This document shows positions 53,655 to 63,480 of a DNA stretch of 64,000 bases, piece after piece. The position numbers and the translations under genes were made by a program. The notes under the pieces are model-generated. The model was not told the DNA's origin. It saw nothing but the letters and a program-made list of their open reading frames with translations, and did no database searches. Numbering within the stretch: the first letter of the stretch is position 1; each line of letters opens with the position of its first letter. This DNA comes from Streptomyces sp. NBC_01669 (GTDB lineage: Bacteria > Actinomycetota > Actinomycetes > Streptomycetales > Streptomycetaceae), in contig NZ_JAPEQG010000001.1 in NCBI RefSeq assembly GCF_026339735.1, positions 2,542,001-2,606,000 of the forward strand, in the 5' to 3' direction.

Positions 53655-54308
53655 TCAGATCCGATAACCGGAGCCGGGCACGGTGACGATGACCGGTGGC
53701 TCCCCGAGTTTGCGGCGCAGGGTCATGACCGTCACCCGGACCACATTGGTGAACGGGTCGGTGTTCTCGTCCCAGGCCTTCTCCAGCAGCTGCTCCGCCG
53801 AGACGACCGCGCCCTCGCTGCGCATCAGAACCTCCAGCACCGCGAACTCCTTCGGCGCGAGCTGGATCTCCTGCGCGTCGCGGAAGACCTCGCGGCGGTT
53901 GGGGTCCAGCTTGATGCCGGCGCGCTCCAGGACGGGCGGCAGCGCGACCGTCGTGCGGCGCCCCAGGGCCCGTACCCGCGCGGTCAGCTCGCTGAAGGCG
54001 AACGGCTTGGGCAGGTAGTCGTCGGCGCCGAGCTCCAGGCCCTCCACCCGGTCGCTGACGTCCCCGGAGGCGGTGAGCATGAGCACCCGGGTCGGCATGC
54101 CCAGCTCGACGATCCGGCGGCAGACGTCGTCGCCGTGCACCAGGGGGAGGTCCCGGTCCAGCACCACGACGTCGTAGTCGTTGACCTCGATGCGCTCCAG
54201 GGCCGCCGCACCGTCGTACACGACGTCGACCGCCATGGCCTCCCGGCGCAGTCCGGTGGCCACCGCATCGGCGAGCAGCTGCTCGTCCTCCACGACGAGT
54301 ACACGCAC
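53655..54308 (-). CDS. cutR: Response regulator CutR
   Basis: 217 aa OmpR-type regulator: VRVLVVEDEQLLADAVATGL, phospho-acceptor in DVVVLDRDLPLVHGDD, LPKPFAFSELTARVRAL, winged helix KEFAVLEVLMRSEGAVVSAE and TVMTLRRKLGEPPVI, ending VPGSGYRI. GTG start at 54,308 with AAGGA 8 bp upstream. First gene of cutRS. Confidence 0.94.
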   Translation of the reverse strand: MRVLVVEDEQLLADAVATGLRREAMAVDVVYDGAAALERIEVNDYDVVVLDRDLPLVHGDDVCRRIVELGMPTRVLMLTASGDVSDRVEGLELGADDYLPKPFAFSELTARVRALGRRTTVALPPVLERAGIKLDPNRREVFRDAQEIQLAPKEFAVLEVLMRSEGAVVSAEQLLEKAWDENTDPFTNVVRVTVMTLRRKLGEPPVIVTVPGSGYRI

Positions 54309-54665
54309 GGCGCTTTCCTTCCTTAGAAACTTCAGAACGTCAGAATGAGCCCACGGACCGTGATCGGACCGGCTCAGAAGCACTGTCTGTGCGGCACCAT
54401 CCTGCCCGCAACGCGTATAAACCGGCGGTAAGGCGGCGCGGTGCGACCTGCGGCTTCCGGGAATTCACCGGATTTCCGGGCCAGTTGAGGTTTCTCTGAG
54501 CCAGGGCCTGGGGAGGACGAATTCACACCCGCGATCACGCCATGCATGTGGCGCGCCACGGCCGCTCCGTCCCCGGAGAGTGCGTGATCACCCGCCCTAC
54601 CGCCCCTGGCGGAGGGAAACCCGGGCACACCCCCGTGCCACCGACCCACGATGAGGGGGCGCACC
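54309..54665. other. Divergent promoter region of cutR and a small gene
   Basis: 357 bp without a gene. It includes AT-richer segments (CTTCCTTAGAAACTTCAG near 54.32 kb and GCGTATAAACCGGCGG near 54.42 kb) suited to promoters. GAGGGGG lies before the ATG at 54,666. No CutR box was assigned. Confidence 0.5.
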
Positions 54666-54839
54666 ATGGACGCTTTCACCGCAGGTCTGCTGCAGAGAAT
54701 CAAGACCACCGAGTCCGACCTCACCAGGGCCCGCGAGACGGGCGACGACTTCCTCGCGGATGTCGAGCAGGGAGAGCTGGACGACCTGCACCGCCTCGCC
54801 GCCGAGCACGGTGTCGAAGTCGGCGTCACGGCCGTCTGA
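54666..54839 (+). CDS. Small acidic helical protein, 57 aa
   Basis: MDAFTAGLLQRIKTTESDLT, ARETGDDFLADVEQGELDDL, HRLAAEHGVEVGVTAV: one amphipathic helical hairpin, Glu/Asp-rich. Common in Streptomyces as a short unnamed protein upstream of the inositol monophosphatase gene. Good binding site (GAGGGGG, spacing 6) and a terminator just downstream. Function unknown. Confidence 0.82.
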   Translation: MDAFTAGLLQRIKTTESDLTRARETGDDFLADVEQGELDDLHRLAAEHGVEVGVTAV

Positions 54840-54850
54840 GCAGTCGGCAG

Positions 54851-54885
54851 AGGGCCCCCGGCGTCTCCATGACGCCGGGGGCCCT
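54851..54885 (+). terminator. Hairpin terminator after the 57-aa gene
   Basis: Stem AGGGCCCCCGGCGT / ACGCCGGGGGCCCT with a 7-nt loop, 11 bp after the stop codon. It may also serve the convergent monophosphatase gene (ends at 54,942). Confidence 0.88.
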
Positions 54886-54941
54886 GTGCTGTCCGTGAAC
54901 GCCCGCCACGGCGCACACCAGGCGGTTTGCGGGCGGGTGCG

Positions 54942-55787
54942 TCAGTCGTGCCAGGCGCCCAGGTCCTCCAGGAGGGCCTGCAGAGGCTCGAAGACACCCG
55001 GTGACGCGGCGACCGTCAGGTCGCCGTCGGCGGGCAGTCCGGGCCGCCCGCCGGTACGGGCGCCGGCCTCCCGGGCGATCAGGTCACCTGCGGCGAGGTC
55101 CCAGGGGTGGAGCCCGCGCTCGTAGTAGCCGTCCAGCCGGCCCGCGGCGACATCGCAGAGATCGACGGCGGCGGAGCCGCTGCGCCGGATGTCGCGGAGC
55201 TTCGGAATCAGCTGCTGGGCGACGTCCGCCTGGTGCGTACGGACGGCGGTGACGTAGTTGAAGCCGGTCGAGACCAGCGCCTGGTCGAGCGGCGGTGCGG
55301 GCCGGGTGCGCAGCGCGGCGCCGTCGCCGTACGCACCGCCCTTTGCGTACGCACCGCCGCCGAGGACCGCGTGGTACGTCTCACAGCGCATCGGGGCCTC
55401 CACCACCCCCACGACACGCTCGCCGTCCCGTTCCGCTGCGATGGAGACGGCCCAGGTCGGCAGCCCGTAGAGGTAGTTCACCGTGCCGTCGAGCGGATCG
55501 ATGACCCAGCGGATGCCGCTGCTGCCCGCGGAGCTGGCACCCTCCTCGCCGAGGAAGCCGTCCTGGGGGCGGCGCTCGGCGAGGAAGCCGGTGATCAGCT
55601 TCTCGGCGGCGATGTCCATCTCGGTGACGACGTCGATGGGGCTGGACTTGGTCGCGGCCACCCCGAGATCGGCGGGGCGGCCGTCGCGGAGCAGCGCACC
55701 GGCGCGCCGGGCGGCCTCCAGGGCGAGGCCGAGCAGTTCGGACAGGACGGGGTCGGCGACAGAGGGCACGGGGGTCACAGGGGTCAC
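54942..55787 (-). CDS. suhB: Inositol monophosphatase family protein
   Basis: 281 aa Mg2+-dependent phosphatase: WVIDPLDGTVNYLYGLP (metal site), TEMDIAAEKLITGFL, LGEEGASS and the C-terminal HPWDLAAGDLIAREAG. It dephosphorylates inositol phosphate or a related sugar phosphate. It occupies the place of suhB next to DUF4193/dut homologues in mycobacteria. GTG start; 15 bp after hemH. Confidence 0.9.
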   Translation of the reverse strand: MTPVTPVPSVADPVLSELLGLALEAARRAGALLRDGRPADLGVAATKSSPIDVVTEMDIAAEKLITGFLAERRPQDGFLGEEGASSAGSSGIRWVIDPLDGTVNYLYGLPTWAVSIAAERDGERVVGVVEAPMRCETYHAVLGGGAYAKGGAYGDGAALRTRPAPPLDQALVSTGFNYVTAVRTHQADVAQQLIPKLRDIRRSGSAAVDLCDVAAGRLDGYYERGLHPWDLAAGDLIAREAGARTGGRPGLPADGDLTVAASPGVFEPLQALLEDLGAWHD

Positions 55788-55802
55788 AGAGGTACAACGC
55801 TC

Positions 55803-56930
55803 CTAGGCGTAGGGACTGTCGGCGCCCGCCACGGCGGGCTTGAGGGCACGGGCCGGGCAGCAGCCGACGGGGCAGAGATCGTGGCTCGGGCCGAGCGCCC
55901 CGAGCGCGCACCGCTCCACCGTGCGTCCCCGCTCGGTAGCGGCGCGCTCCAGGACCAGCTCGCGCACGGCCGCGGCGAACCGAGGATCCGCACCGACCGT
56001 CGCGGACCGCCGCACCGGCAGACCGAGCTCGGCGGCCTTCGCGGTGGCCTCGGTGTCGAGGTCGTACAGGACCTCCATGTGGTCCGAGACGAAGCCGATG
56101 GGGGCCATCACCACAGCGGGAACGGCCGCCCCGTGGAGCGCCTCCAGGTGGTCGCAGATGTCGGGCTCCAGCCAGGGGATGTGCGGGGCGCCGCTGCGCG
56201 ACTGGTAGACGAGCTGCCAGGGATACGTGACGCCCGTCTCCTCGCGCACCGCGTCGACGATCATCCGGGCGACGTCGAGATGCTCGGCGACATAGGCGCC
56301 GCCGTCGCCGTGCGCCTCCTCGGGGCCGGAGGTGTCGGCGGCGGAGACGGGGATGGAGTGTGTGGTGAAGGCGAGGTGCGCCCCGACCCTGGCGCCTTCG
56401 GGAAGCTCGGCCAGGGACGCGAGGACGCCGTCCACCATGGGCCGGACGAAGCCCGGGTGGTTGAAGTAGTGCCGGAGCTTGTCCACGCGTGGCACCGGCA
56501 GCCCCTCGGCCTCGAGCACGGCCAGCGACTCGGCGAGATTCTCGCGGTACTGGCGGCAGCCGGAGTACGAGGCGTAGGCGCTGGTGGCGAGGACGGCGAT
56601 GCGGCGGTGTCCGTCGGCAACCATCTCGCGCAGGGTGTCGGTGAGGTACGGCGCCCAGTTGCGGTTGCCCCAGTACACCGGCAGATCGAGTCCGTGGTCC
56701 GCGAAGTCCTTGCGCAGGGCGTCCAGCAGGGCCCTGTTCTGGGCGTTGATCGGGCTGACGCCGCCGAACAGGAAGTAGTGCTTCCCGACCTCCTTCAGTC
56801 GCTCCTCGGGGATGCCGCGGCCGCGGGTCACGTTCGCCAGGAACGGGACCACGTCGTCCGGGCCCTCGGGTCCACCGAAGGAGAGCAGCAACAGGGCGTC
56901 GTAGGGAGCGGGAGCGCGCAGATCGGACAT
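55803..56930 (-). CDS. hemH: Coproporphyrin III ferrochelatase
   Basis: 375 aa. [20 protein letters not shown] start, [31 protein letters not shown] (catalytic His) and [15 protein letters not shown] (catalytic Glu). The C-terminal [20 protein letters not shown] carries the cysteine cluster expected for the [2Fe-2S] centre of actinobacterial enzymes. Actinobacteria use the coproporphyrin-dependent haem route, so the substrate is probably coproporphyrin III (CpfC). Full length. Confidence 0.94.
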   Translation of the reverse strand: MSDLRAPAPYDALLLLSFGGPEGPDDVVPFLANVTRGRGIPEERLKEVGKHYFLFGGVSPINAQNRALLDALRKDFADHGLDLPVYWGNRNWAPYLTDTLREMVADGHRRIAVLATSAYASYSGCRQYRENLAESLAVLEAEGLPVPRVDKLRHYFNHPGFVRPMVDGVLASLAELPEGARVGAHLAFTTHSIPVSAADTSGPEEAHGDGGAYVAEHLDVARMIVDAVREETGVTYPWQLVYQSRSGAPHIPWLEPDICDHLEALHGAAVPAVVMAPIGFVSDHMEVLYDLDTEATAKAAELGLPVRRSATVGADPRFAAAVRELVLERAATERGRTVERCALGALGPSHDLCPVGCCPARALKPAVAGADSPYA

Positions 56931-57058
56931 GGGAACGATCCTGCCACCCGCCTGCGACAGCGCTCCAACCGACATCCACCGGCGTGCCCATGACCCGGCA
57001 TCCGCCCCGGTGCCGGTCGTCGTGCGCCGCCCGTAAGCTGTGTCGGCCACCTTCACGC

Positions 57059-58357
57059 ATGACACACATCCCTGACACCCCGTGCGACCTCGCTGTACCG
57101 GAGCCCTCCTTGCCCAGTCCCTACCGCGCGATCTTCACCGCCCCCGGCACCAAGGGGTTCTCGGCGGCCGGATTCCTCGGCCGGATGCCCCTGTCCATGA
57201 TGGGCATCGGTGTGGTGACCATGGTGTCCCAGATCACCGGCCGTTACGGTCTCGCGGGCGCGCTCTCCGCGACGCTGGCGATGTCGGCGGCGGTGCTGGG
57301 ACCGCAGGTCTCCCGGCTGGTCGACCGGCACGGGCAGCGCCGCATCCTGCGCCCCGTCACCCTCGTCGCGCTGGCGGCGGTGGCCGGGCTGCTGATCTGC
57401 GCGCAGCAGCGGCTGCCGGACTGGACGCTCTTCGTGTTCGCCGCCGGTGCCGGCTGCGTGCCCAGTGTGGGGTCGATGATCCGGGCCCGCTGGGCGGAGA
57501 TCTACCGGGGCTCGCCGCAGCAGTTGCACACGGCGTACTCATGGGAGTCGATCGTCGACGAGGTGTGCTTCATCTTCGGGCCGATCATCTCGATCGGTCT
57601 GTCCACTGCCTGGTTCCCGGAGGCGGGTCCCCTGCTGGCCGCCGGGTTCCTGCTGGTCGGTGTCGTCTGGCTGACCGCCCAGCGCGCCACCGAGCCGGTC
57701 CCGCATCCGCGCGAGCAGCACACCGGCGGCTCGGCGCTGCGCTCCCCCGGTCTCCAGGTGCTCGTGGGCACCTTCGTGGCGACCGGCGCGATCTTCGGTG
57801 CGGTCGATGTGGTGACGGTGGCCTTCGCCGAGGACCAGGGGCACAAGGCCGCGGCGAGCCTGGTGCTGGCCGTGTACGCGCTGGGGTCCTGCCTCGCCGG
57901 AGCCGTCTTCGGACTGCTCCGTCCCAAGGGGAGGGCGTCCACCAGGTGGCTGATGGGGGTGTGCGCCATGGCCGTGAGTATGATCCCCCTCCAACTGGCC
58001 GGGAGCCTGCCGTTCCTGGCCGTGGCGCTCTTTGTCGCGGGCCTCGCCATCGCACCGACGATGGTCACCACCATGGCCCTCGTCGAGCAGCACGTACCGC
58101 GCACCAAGCTGACCGAGGGCATGACCTGGACCAGTACCGGGCTCGCGGTCGGCGTGGCGCTCGGCTCCTCGGCCGCCGGCTGGGTCGTCGACGCGTCCGG
58201 GGCGAAGGCGGGGTACGCGGTGCCCACCGTGGCGGGAGCGCTCGCGGCCGCGGTGGCGTTCCTGGGGTATCGCCGGCTTGCCAAGCCGGTTCCTACGGGA
58301 AGGCGCGGGGAAGATGAGCGACACCTACGCACGGACGACGACGAGCGCGTGGCGTAA
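57059..58357 (+). CDS. MFS transporter
   Basis: 432 aa with about 12 membrane helices: [40 protein letters not shown], motif A-like [49 protein letters not shown]. Typical of the streptomycete efflux-type MFS with VDRHGQRR. Substrate unknown. Divergent from hemH; overlaps the following oxidase gene by 44 bp. Confidence 0.88.
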   Translation: MTHIPDTPCDLAVPEPSLPSPYRAIFTAPGTKGFSAAGFLGRMPLSMMGIGVVTMVSQITGRYGLAGALSATLAMSAAVLGPQVSRLVDRHGQRRILRPVTLVALAAVAGLLICAQQRLPDWTLFVFAAGAGCVPSVGSMIRARWAEIYRGSPQQLHTAYSWESIVDEVCFIFGPIISIGLSTAWFPEAGPLLAAGFLLVGVVWLTAQRATEPVPHPREQHTGGSALRSPGLQVLVGTFVATGAIFGAVDVVTVAFAEDQGHKAAASLVLAVYALGSCLAGAVFGLLRPKGRASTRWLMGVCAMAVSMIPLQLAGSLPFLAVALFVAGLAIAPTMVTTMALVEQHVPRTKLTEGMTWTSTGLAVGVALGSSAAGWVVDASGAKAGYAVPTVAGALAAAVAFLGYRRLAKPVPTGRRGEDERHLRTDDDERVA

Positions 58358-59636
58358 CTGGGCGGGAAATGTAACCGCGCGTCCGGCACGGGCCGTCTCC
58401 CCCGCCTCCGTGGACGAGCTCGCCGAGGCGCTGCGCCGGGCGTCCGAGGACGGCCTGAAGGTGAAGCCGGCCGGCACCGGCCACTCCTTCACCGCGACCG
58501 CCGCCACCGACGGCCTGTTGATCCGCCCCGATCTGCTCACCGGCATCCGCGAGATCGACCGCACGGCGATGACGGTGACCGTCGAGGCCGGCACCCCACT
58601 GAAGCGGCTCAACGTCGCGCTCGCCCGGGAGGGCCTGTCGCTCACCAACATGGGCGACATCATGGAGCAGACCGTCGCCGGGGCCACCTCGACCGGCACC
58701 CACGGCACCGGCCGCGACTCGGCATCCATATCCGCCCAGATCCGCGCCCTCGAACTGGTCACTGCGGACGGCACGGTGCTGACCTGCTCCGAGAAGGAGA
58801 ACGCCGACATCTTCGCCGTCGCCCGGATCGGGCTCGGCGCACTCGGTGTCATCACGGCGATCACGTTCGCCGTGGAGCCGGTCTTCCTGCTGACGGCCCG
58901 CGAGGAGCCGATGACCTTCGACAAGGTCACGGCCGACTTCGACGAACTGGTCGCCGAGAACGAGCACTTCGAGTTCTACTGGTTCCCGCACACCGGCAAC
59001 TGCAACACCAAGCGCAACAACCGCAGCGCGGGCCCCGCCGCTCCGCCCGGAAAGGTGAGCGGCTGGATCGAGGACGAGCTTCTCTCCAACGGGATCTTCC
59101 AGGTGGCCTGTTCGCTCGGCCGGGCGGTTCCCGCCACCATCCCGTCGATCGCCAAGCTCTCCAGCCGTGCCCTGTCGGCCCGTACGTACACCGACATCCC
59201 GTACAAGGTCTTCACCAGCCCGCGCCGGGTCCGCTTCGTGGAGATGGAGTACGCCCTGCCGCGCGAGGCCGCGACGGAGGCGCTGCGCGAGGTCAGGGCG
59301 ATGGTCGACCGCTCACCGTTGCGGATCAGCTTCCCGGTGGAGGTCCGCACGGCCCCCGCGGACGACATCGCGCTCTCCACGGCCTCGGGCCGGAAGAGCG
59401 CGTACATCGCCGTCCATCTGTACAAGGGCACGCCCTACCAGGCGTACTTCACCGCGGTCGAACGGATCATGACCGCGCACGGCGGCCGCCCGCACTGGGG
59501 CAAGGTCAACACTCGCGATGCGGAGTACCTGGCCGGGGTGTACCCGCGGTTCGGCGAGTTCACCGCCGTGCGCGACCGGCTGGATCCGGACCGGCTCTTC
59601 GCCAACGACTATCTGCGCCGGATCCTGGGCGACTGA
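58314..59636 (+). CDS. FAD-binding oxidase of the aldonolactone/alditol oxidase family
   Basis: 440 aa. VAO-type FAD domain with KVKPAGTGHSFTATAATDGL (binding loop), NMGDIMEQTVAGATSTGTHG (covalent-type FAD His region) and a C-terminal ALO domain FEFYWFPHTGNCNTKRNN and RPHWGKVNTRDAEYLAGVYP, RFGEFTAVRDRLDP. HWGK is the substrate-domain signature of L-gulono/arabinono-lactone oxidases and alditol oxidases. Exact substrate not determined. GGGGAAG directly before the ATG; coupled to the MFS gene. Confidence 0.9.
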   Translation: MSDTYARTTTSAWRNWAGNVTARPARAVSPASVDELAEALRRASEDGLKVKPAGTGHSFTATAATDGLLIRPDLLTGIREIDRTAMTVTVEAGTPLKRLNVALAREGLSLTNMGDIMEQTVAGATSTGTHGTGRDSASISAQIRALELVTADGTVLTCSEKENADIFAVARIGLGALGVITAITFAVEPVFLLTAREEPMTFDKVTADFDELVAENEHFEFYWFPHTGNCNTKRNNRSAGPAAPPGKVSGWIEDELLSNGIFQVACSLGRAVPATIPSIAKLSSRALSARTYTDIPYKVFTSPRRVRFVEMEYALPREAATEALREVRAMVDRSPLRISFPVEVRTAPADDIALSTASGRKSAYIAVHLYKGTPYQAYFTAVERIMTAHGGRPHWGKVNTRDAEYLAGVYPRFGEFTAVRDRLDPDRLFANDYLRRILGD

Positions 59637-59652
59637 CCGCCGCGGCGGCCGG

Positions 59653-60765
59653 TCACCGGCCGGTGCCCGTGCCGGTCGTGGCCGGTGCCTCCTGCCCCGG
59701 GGCGATGCCCGCACCGGTGGGGTCCGGGGCGACGCTGCTGGAGTCGCCGGACGCCGCCGGAGTGGGCGTGGGAGCCGGGGTCGTGGGACCGCCGCCCGAG
59801 TCCGACGGTGTGGGCGTGGGCGTCGGCCCGGCTGTGGACCGGTCGCCCTGGCCGGTGCCGGGACTCGGGCTCTGCCCGCCCTGCGAGTCCGCGCTCGGCG
59901 TCCCGCCGCTCTCCTGACCCGGCGTCCGCCCCTGACCCGGGTCGGCGCTGACGGACGGTGCCGGGTCGGCGGGCCCCGATCCCCGCTCCCCGCCGCGTAC
60001 GACGGATCCCACGGTCGTTCCCTGACCACCGCTCAGATCGCCGCCGGAGACGAGCTCGTACGTGGTGATCCCGGCCATCGACACGGCGAAGACCGCAGCG
60101 GCCCCGACGGCCGACCGCTTCCAGCCGCGGATGCGGGTGCCGTGGGTGGTCGACGCGGAGAACTCCTCGTCCGGGGCCGCGCCGTGCGGCGCCGGCCGCA
60201 CGGCCCCGTCCCCGGCGCGTGGCTCGAACAGCCGGGCCCTGCCCGCGTCGAGAGACGTGAGCAGCTGAGTCGTGTCCGTGCCGAGGGGCTTCAGCAGCTG
60301 GGTCTCGTGATCGGCGAGCGGCTTCAGCAGCTGCGTACGGTCCGGGTCGGCCGCCACCGTGCGCAGCACCGCCGTTGCGTCCGCGGATCCGTCGCGCGAC
60401 CGGTGAGCAGCCCATGCCTCGCGCTCCGCCACGTCGCGTGCCGCGCGTACCTCCTGCGGATCCGGCACGCCGTACGCGTCCCGCATCTCACGCGTCCCGC
60501 GGGTCTCCCGGCCCGTGAACTTCGCCTGGACCGTGACCTCACGGATCTGCTCGCCCGTGCGACGGAAGAAGTGCTGGAAGACCGAGCCGCCGCAGGTGGC
60601 GACGATGCTCATCACTCCGGCGCCGAGAATCGTTCCGTACACACCCAGTTGCGAGGCCGCCACTGCCGCCGCGACCGCTGCCACCGCACTGCCGGCAACC
60701 TGCGGCAGGCTCAGATCGATACGCCTTTCTCTGGGTTCCGTGTCACTTTCCGGCTTCTGCACCAT
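59653..60765 (-). CDS. Membrane protein with TQLLKPL repeats and Pro/Ser/Thr-rich tail
   Basis: 370 aa. Two hydrophobic segments near the N-terminus (QVAGSAVAAVAAAVAASQLG, LGAGVMSIVATCGGSVFQHF), a charged cytosolic part with three near repeats RTQLLKPLADHE, TQLLKPLGTDT and TQLLTSLDA, then a further helix (SAVGAAAVFAVSMAGITTYE) and a ~100-residue Gly/Pro/Ser/Thr tail (GPTPTPTPSDSGGGPTTPAP). No family name recognised. Start at 60,765 is preferred over longer starts for the AAGG 8 bp upstream. Confidence 0.75.
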   Translation of the reverse strand: MVQKPESDTEPRERRIDLSLPQVAGSAVAAVAAAVAASQLGVYGTILGAGVMSIVATCGGSVFQHFFRRTGEQIREVTVQAKFTGRETRGTREMRDAYGVPDPQEVRAARDVAEREAWAAHRSRDGSADATAVLRTVAADPDRTQLLKPLADHETQLLKPLGTDTTQLLTSLDAGRARLFEPRAGDGAVRPAPHGAAPDEEFSASTTHGTRIRGWKRSAVGAAAVFAVSMAGITTYELVSGGDLSGGQGTTVGSVVRGGERGSGPADPAPSVSADPGQGRTPGQESGGTPSADSQGGQSPSPGTGQGDRSTAGPTPTPTPSDSGGGPTTPAPTPTPAASGDSSSVAPDPTGAGIAPGQEAPATTGTGTGR

Positions 60766-61260
60766 TTCCAGCCCTTGATTGACATCTCTCCCACCATGCA
60801 ACAGGAAGGGACAATTGGGCGAAGTGAATAGTTCCACTTCAGGTGATTCTGTGAAGCAGGACACGCATCATGGGCATTTCGTGGCCAGTCGGGTAGGTGG
60901 GCTCCCGCATCCGCCGAGAACTTCGGCGGCGCGCCGGTCCACCCACGTGGCCCGAATGGAGTACTGTGGCGAGCCCTGAGGCCGGACTCCCACGTGGGGT
61001 CCGGGACCTTCGGGACGGGGCCGAAGGAGGCACTCGATCCGGCGGCGCCACGGCATCGCACGGAGGCCAGCTACACCGGGTGACATTTGGTCACTCAGCG
61101 TGGCGCAAAGGTCACCGTGTCATATCGGCGATCCAGGGCTCACGCCCGACACGCCGGGCAACACGGCAATGTTGTGGCAGGCTGCACCCGGGCAGGCCAC
61201 ACTCGACTAGCGGAAGCAGCGACGCACGTGACGTCGGCAGGCACCACCCGGGAGGTCCCC
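60766..61260. other. Divergent promoter region of the membrane protein and sepH
   Basis: 495 bp without a gene. It contains GTGAC-ATTTG-GTCAC (61,080-61,094) and a second GGTCAC at 61,111, which may be a protein site. The last bases carry GGGAGG ahead of the ATG at 61,261. Confidence 0.5.
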
Positions 61261-62316
61261 ATGCCCGAACTGCGTGTCGTGGCCGTCTCCAACGACGGCA
61301 CACGACTGGTGCTCAAGGCTGCGGACAGCACGGAGTACACGCTTCCGATCGACGAGCGGCTGCGCGCCGCTGTGCGCAACGACCGCGCGCGGCTCGGCCA
61401 GATCGAGATCGAGGTGGAGAGCCATCTCCGCCCCCGCGACATCCAGGCCCGGATACGAGCCGGTGCCTCCGCGGAGGAGGTCGCTCAGTTCGCCGGGATT
61501 CCGGTCGACCGTGTCCGTCGCTTCGAGGGCCCCGTCCTCGCGGAGCGCGCCTTCATGGCCGAGCGGGCCCGGAAGACTCCCGTGCGCCGTCCCGGCGAGA
61601 ACACCGGCCCCCAGCTCGGCGAGGCGGTGCAGGAGCGTCTCCTGCTGCGCGGCGCCGACAAGGAAACCGTCCAGTGGGACTCCTGGCGTCGTGACGACGG
61701 CACCTGGGAGGTCCTGCTGGTGTACCGGGTCGCGGGCGAGCCGCACTCGGCGAGCTGGACGTACGACGCGCCGCGACGGCTGGTCCAGGCCGTGGACGAC
61801 GAGGCGCGTTCCCTGATCGGCGAGACCGACGATGTCGCCGCGCCCGAGCCGAGCTTCCCGTTCGTGCCCCGGATCGCCCGACTGCCGCGCGACCGGCCGC
61901 TGGACCGTGCGCTCGACCGCCAGATGGAACGGCCCGCTCCGCCGCCTCCGCCCGAGCCGGAGGAGCACATCGTCGGAGTCTCGGCCGGTGAGCGTGACTC
62001 GCTGACCAGCCTGCTGGAGGCCGTGCCGAGCTTCCGTGGCGACATGGTGGTGCCGGAGCGGCCCGAGCCGCCGACGACCGCGCCCGCCGCGCAGGAGCCG
62101 GAGGCCGACGAGCCGCCGGCTGCGGCAGCCTCCGCGGGCGCCGGTTCCGCTTATGCGGATGTGCTGATGCCGCGCGCGGTGGCCGGTCACCGCGACCGGT
62201 TGACCGGGACGACGGACCGCCAGGCGGAGGCGGACGGTGTCCGTCCGGGCCGCCGGGCCGCGGTGCCGAGCTGGGACGAGATCGTCTTCGGCACCCGCCG
62301 CAAGAAGCAGGACTGA
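61261..62316 (+). CDS. sepH: Septation protein SepH
   Basis: 351 aa. The N-terminal DUF3071 domain reads MPELRVVAVSNDGTRLVLKA, TEYTLPIDERLRAAVRNDRA, with a helix-turn-helix-like segment IRAGASAEEVAQFAGIPVDR; the C-terminal part is Pro-rich with conserved short motifs and ends PSWDEIVFGTRRKK. SepH binds FtsZ directly and promotes its assembly for cell division in Streptomyces and mycobacteria. Full length with its own GGGAGG binding site. Confidence 0.94.
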   Translation: MPELRVVAVSNDGTRLVLKAADSTEYTLPIDERLRAAVRNDRARLGQIEIEVESHLRPRDIQARIRAGASAEEVAQFAGIPVDRVRRFEGPVLAERAFMAERARKTPVRRPGENTGPQLGEAVQERLLLRGADKETVQWDSWRRDDGTWEVLLVYRVAGEPHSASWTYDAPRRLVQAVDDEARSLIGETDDVAAPEPSFPFVPRIARLPRDRPLDRALDRQMERPAPPPPPEPEEHIVGVSAGERDSLTSLLEAVPSFRGDMVVPERPEPPTTAPAAQEPEADEPPAAAASAGAGSAYADVLMPRAVAGHRDRLTGTTDRQAEADGVRPGRRAAVPSWDEIVFGTRRKKQD

Positions 62317-62335
62317 CCCGGATGACCGTGGCATG

Positions 62336-62371
62336 ACGAGGGCCCGTACGCCGCTGCGTACGGGCCCTCGT
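62336..62371. terminator. Bidirectional terminator after sepH
   Basis: Perfect 16-bp stem ACGAGGGCCCGTACGC / GCGTACGGGCCCTCGT with loop CGCT, between the convergent sepH and sulfurtransferase genes. Confidence 0.9.
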
Positions 62372-62416
62372 GCGGTCTGCCTCCGGAACCGATCGCCGCA
62401 GTTCCGGATGGCGCCG

Positions 62417-63244
62417 CTACTGCGGGTCGGGGCCCGTGGCCACCGGGCGGGACTCGTCGGCGGACCACTCGGACCAGGAGCCCGCGTACAGCGCGGCGGG
62501 GATTCCCGCGACGGCCAGGGCCAGCACCTCGTGCGCGCCGGAGACCCCGGAGCCGCAGTAGACGCCGACTTCCGGCGCCCCGTCCGTGCCGAGCTCCTTG
62601 AAACGGGCGGCCAGCGCCTCCGCGGGCAGGAACCGCCCGTCACCACTCGTGTTCTCGGACGTCGGGGCCGAGACCGCTCCGGGGATGTGGCCGCCGACCC
62701 GGTCGATCGGCTCCACGTCGCCGCGGTAGCGCTCCGCGGCCCGCGCGTCGAGCAGCAGTCCGGAGCGAGCCAGGGCCGCCGCGCCTTCCGCGTCCAGCAG
62801 AGGCAGCGCACCCGGTTCGGGCCTGAAGTCGCCCTCGGCCGGGGTGAGCGACTCGGTGGAGAGCTCGCCGTCCCAGGCGGCGAGACCGCCGTCCAGCACG
62901 CGGACGTCCGGGTGGCCCGTCCAGCGCAGCAGCCACCAGGCGCGCGCCGCGGCCCAGCCCTGACCGCCGTCGTACACCACGACCGGAGTGTCGCGGGAGA
63001 CCCCGGCGCGGCGCATCGCGGCGCCGAATTCCTCGGGGTCGGGCAGCGGATGACGGCCGCCGCTGCCTGGTGGACCGGCGAGTTCCGCGTCCAGATCGAC
63101 GAAGACCGCACCGGGGATGTGCCCGGCCTCGTAGTCGGGACGGCCGTGCGGTCCACCGAGCTGCCAACGCACGTCCAGGAGCACCGGCGGACGTGGCCCC
63201 GCCGACTCGCTCGCACATTCGAATGCGGAGATGATGGGCTTCAT
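62417..63244 (-). CDS. sseA: Thiosulfate/3-mercaptopyruvate sulfurtransferase
   Basis: 275 aa, tandem rhodanese. N-terminal inactive-type domain (LLDVRWQLGGPHGRPDYEAG, HIPGAVFVDLDAEL) and C-terminal active domain with catalytic loop VYCGSGVSGAHEVLAL. It transfers sulfane sulfur to cyanide, thiols or proteins. The ATG at 63244 is preferred to that at 63253 because GAGG is then 8 bp upstream. Confidence 0.9.
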   Translation of the reverse strand: MKPIISAFECASESAGPRPPVLLDVRWQLGGPHGRPDYEAGHIPGAVFVDLDAELAGPPGSGGRHPLPDPEEFGAAMRRAGVSRDTPVVVYDGGQGWAAARAWWLLRWTGHPDVRVLDGGLAAWDGELSTESLTPAEGDFRPEPGALPLLDAEGAAALARSGLLLDARAAERYRGDVEPIDRVGGHIPGAVSAPTSENTSGDGRFLPAEALAARFKELGTDGAPEVGVYCGSGVSGAHEVLALAVAGIPAALYAGSWSEWSADESRPVATGPDPQ

Positions 63245-63480
63245 GGGTGCCATCCTCGCGCAACAGCCTGCTCACCCGTAACAACATTGAAACGGATGTA
63301 CCGCATCAAAACGGACTCGCTCTGTCGAGATCCGGGAACATGCGGCGCGGCCGGGGCGCATCGCGCGCCGGGTGGTGCAAGCATCTGCACGGGGCGTACA
63401 CATCCCGCACCGCCGGTCGGCGCGTCGGCCCCGTTCCCCCCGTACGGCCACCACGATGGTCCGAGGAGAGAGTGACGATG

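Noticed and set aside
54951..56993. 628-codon open frame antisense to the monophosphatase and ferrochelatase genes
   Set aside because: Crosses two well-defined genes in antisense; low-complexity translation.
61080..61116. GTGAC-N5-GTCAC as a Crp operator before sepH
   Set aside because: Spacing is 5 rather than the usual 6 bases; single weak match, so only mentioned as a possible site.
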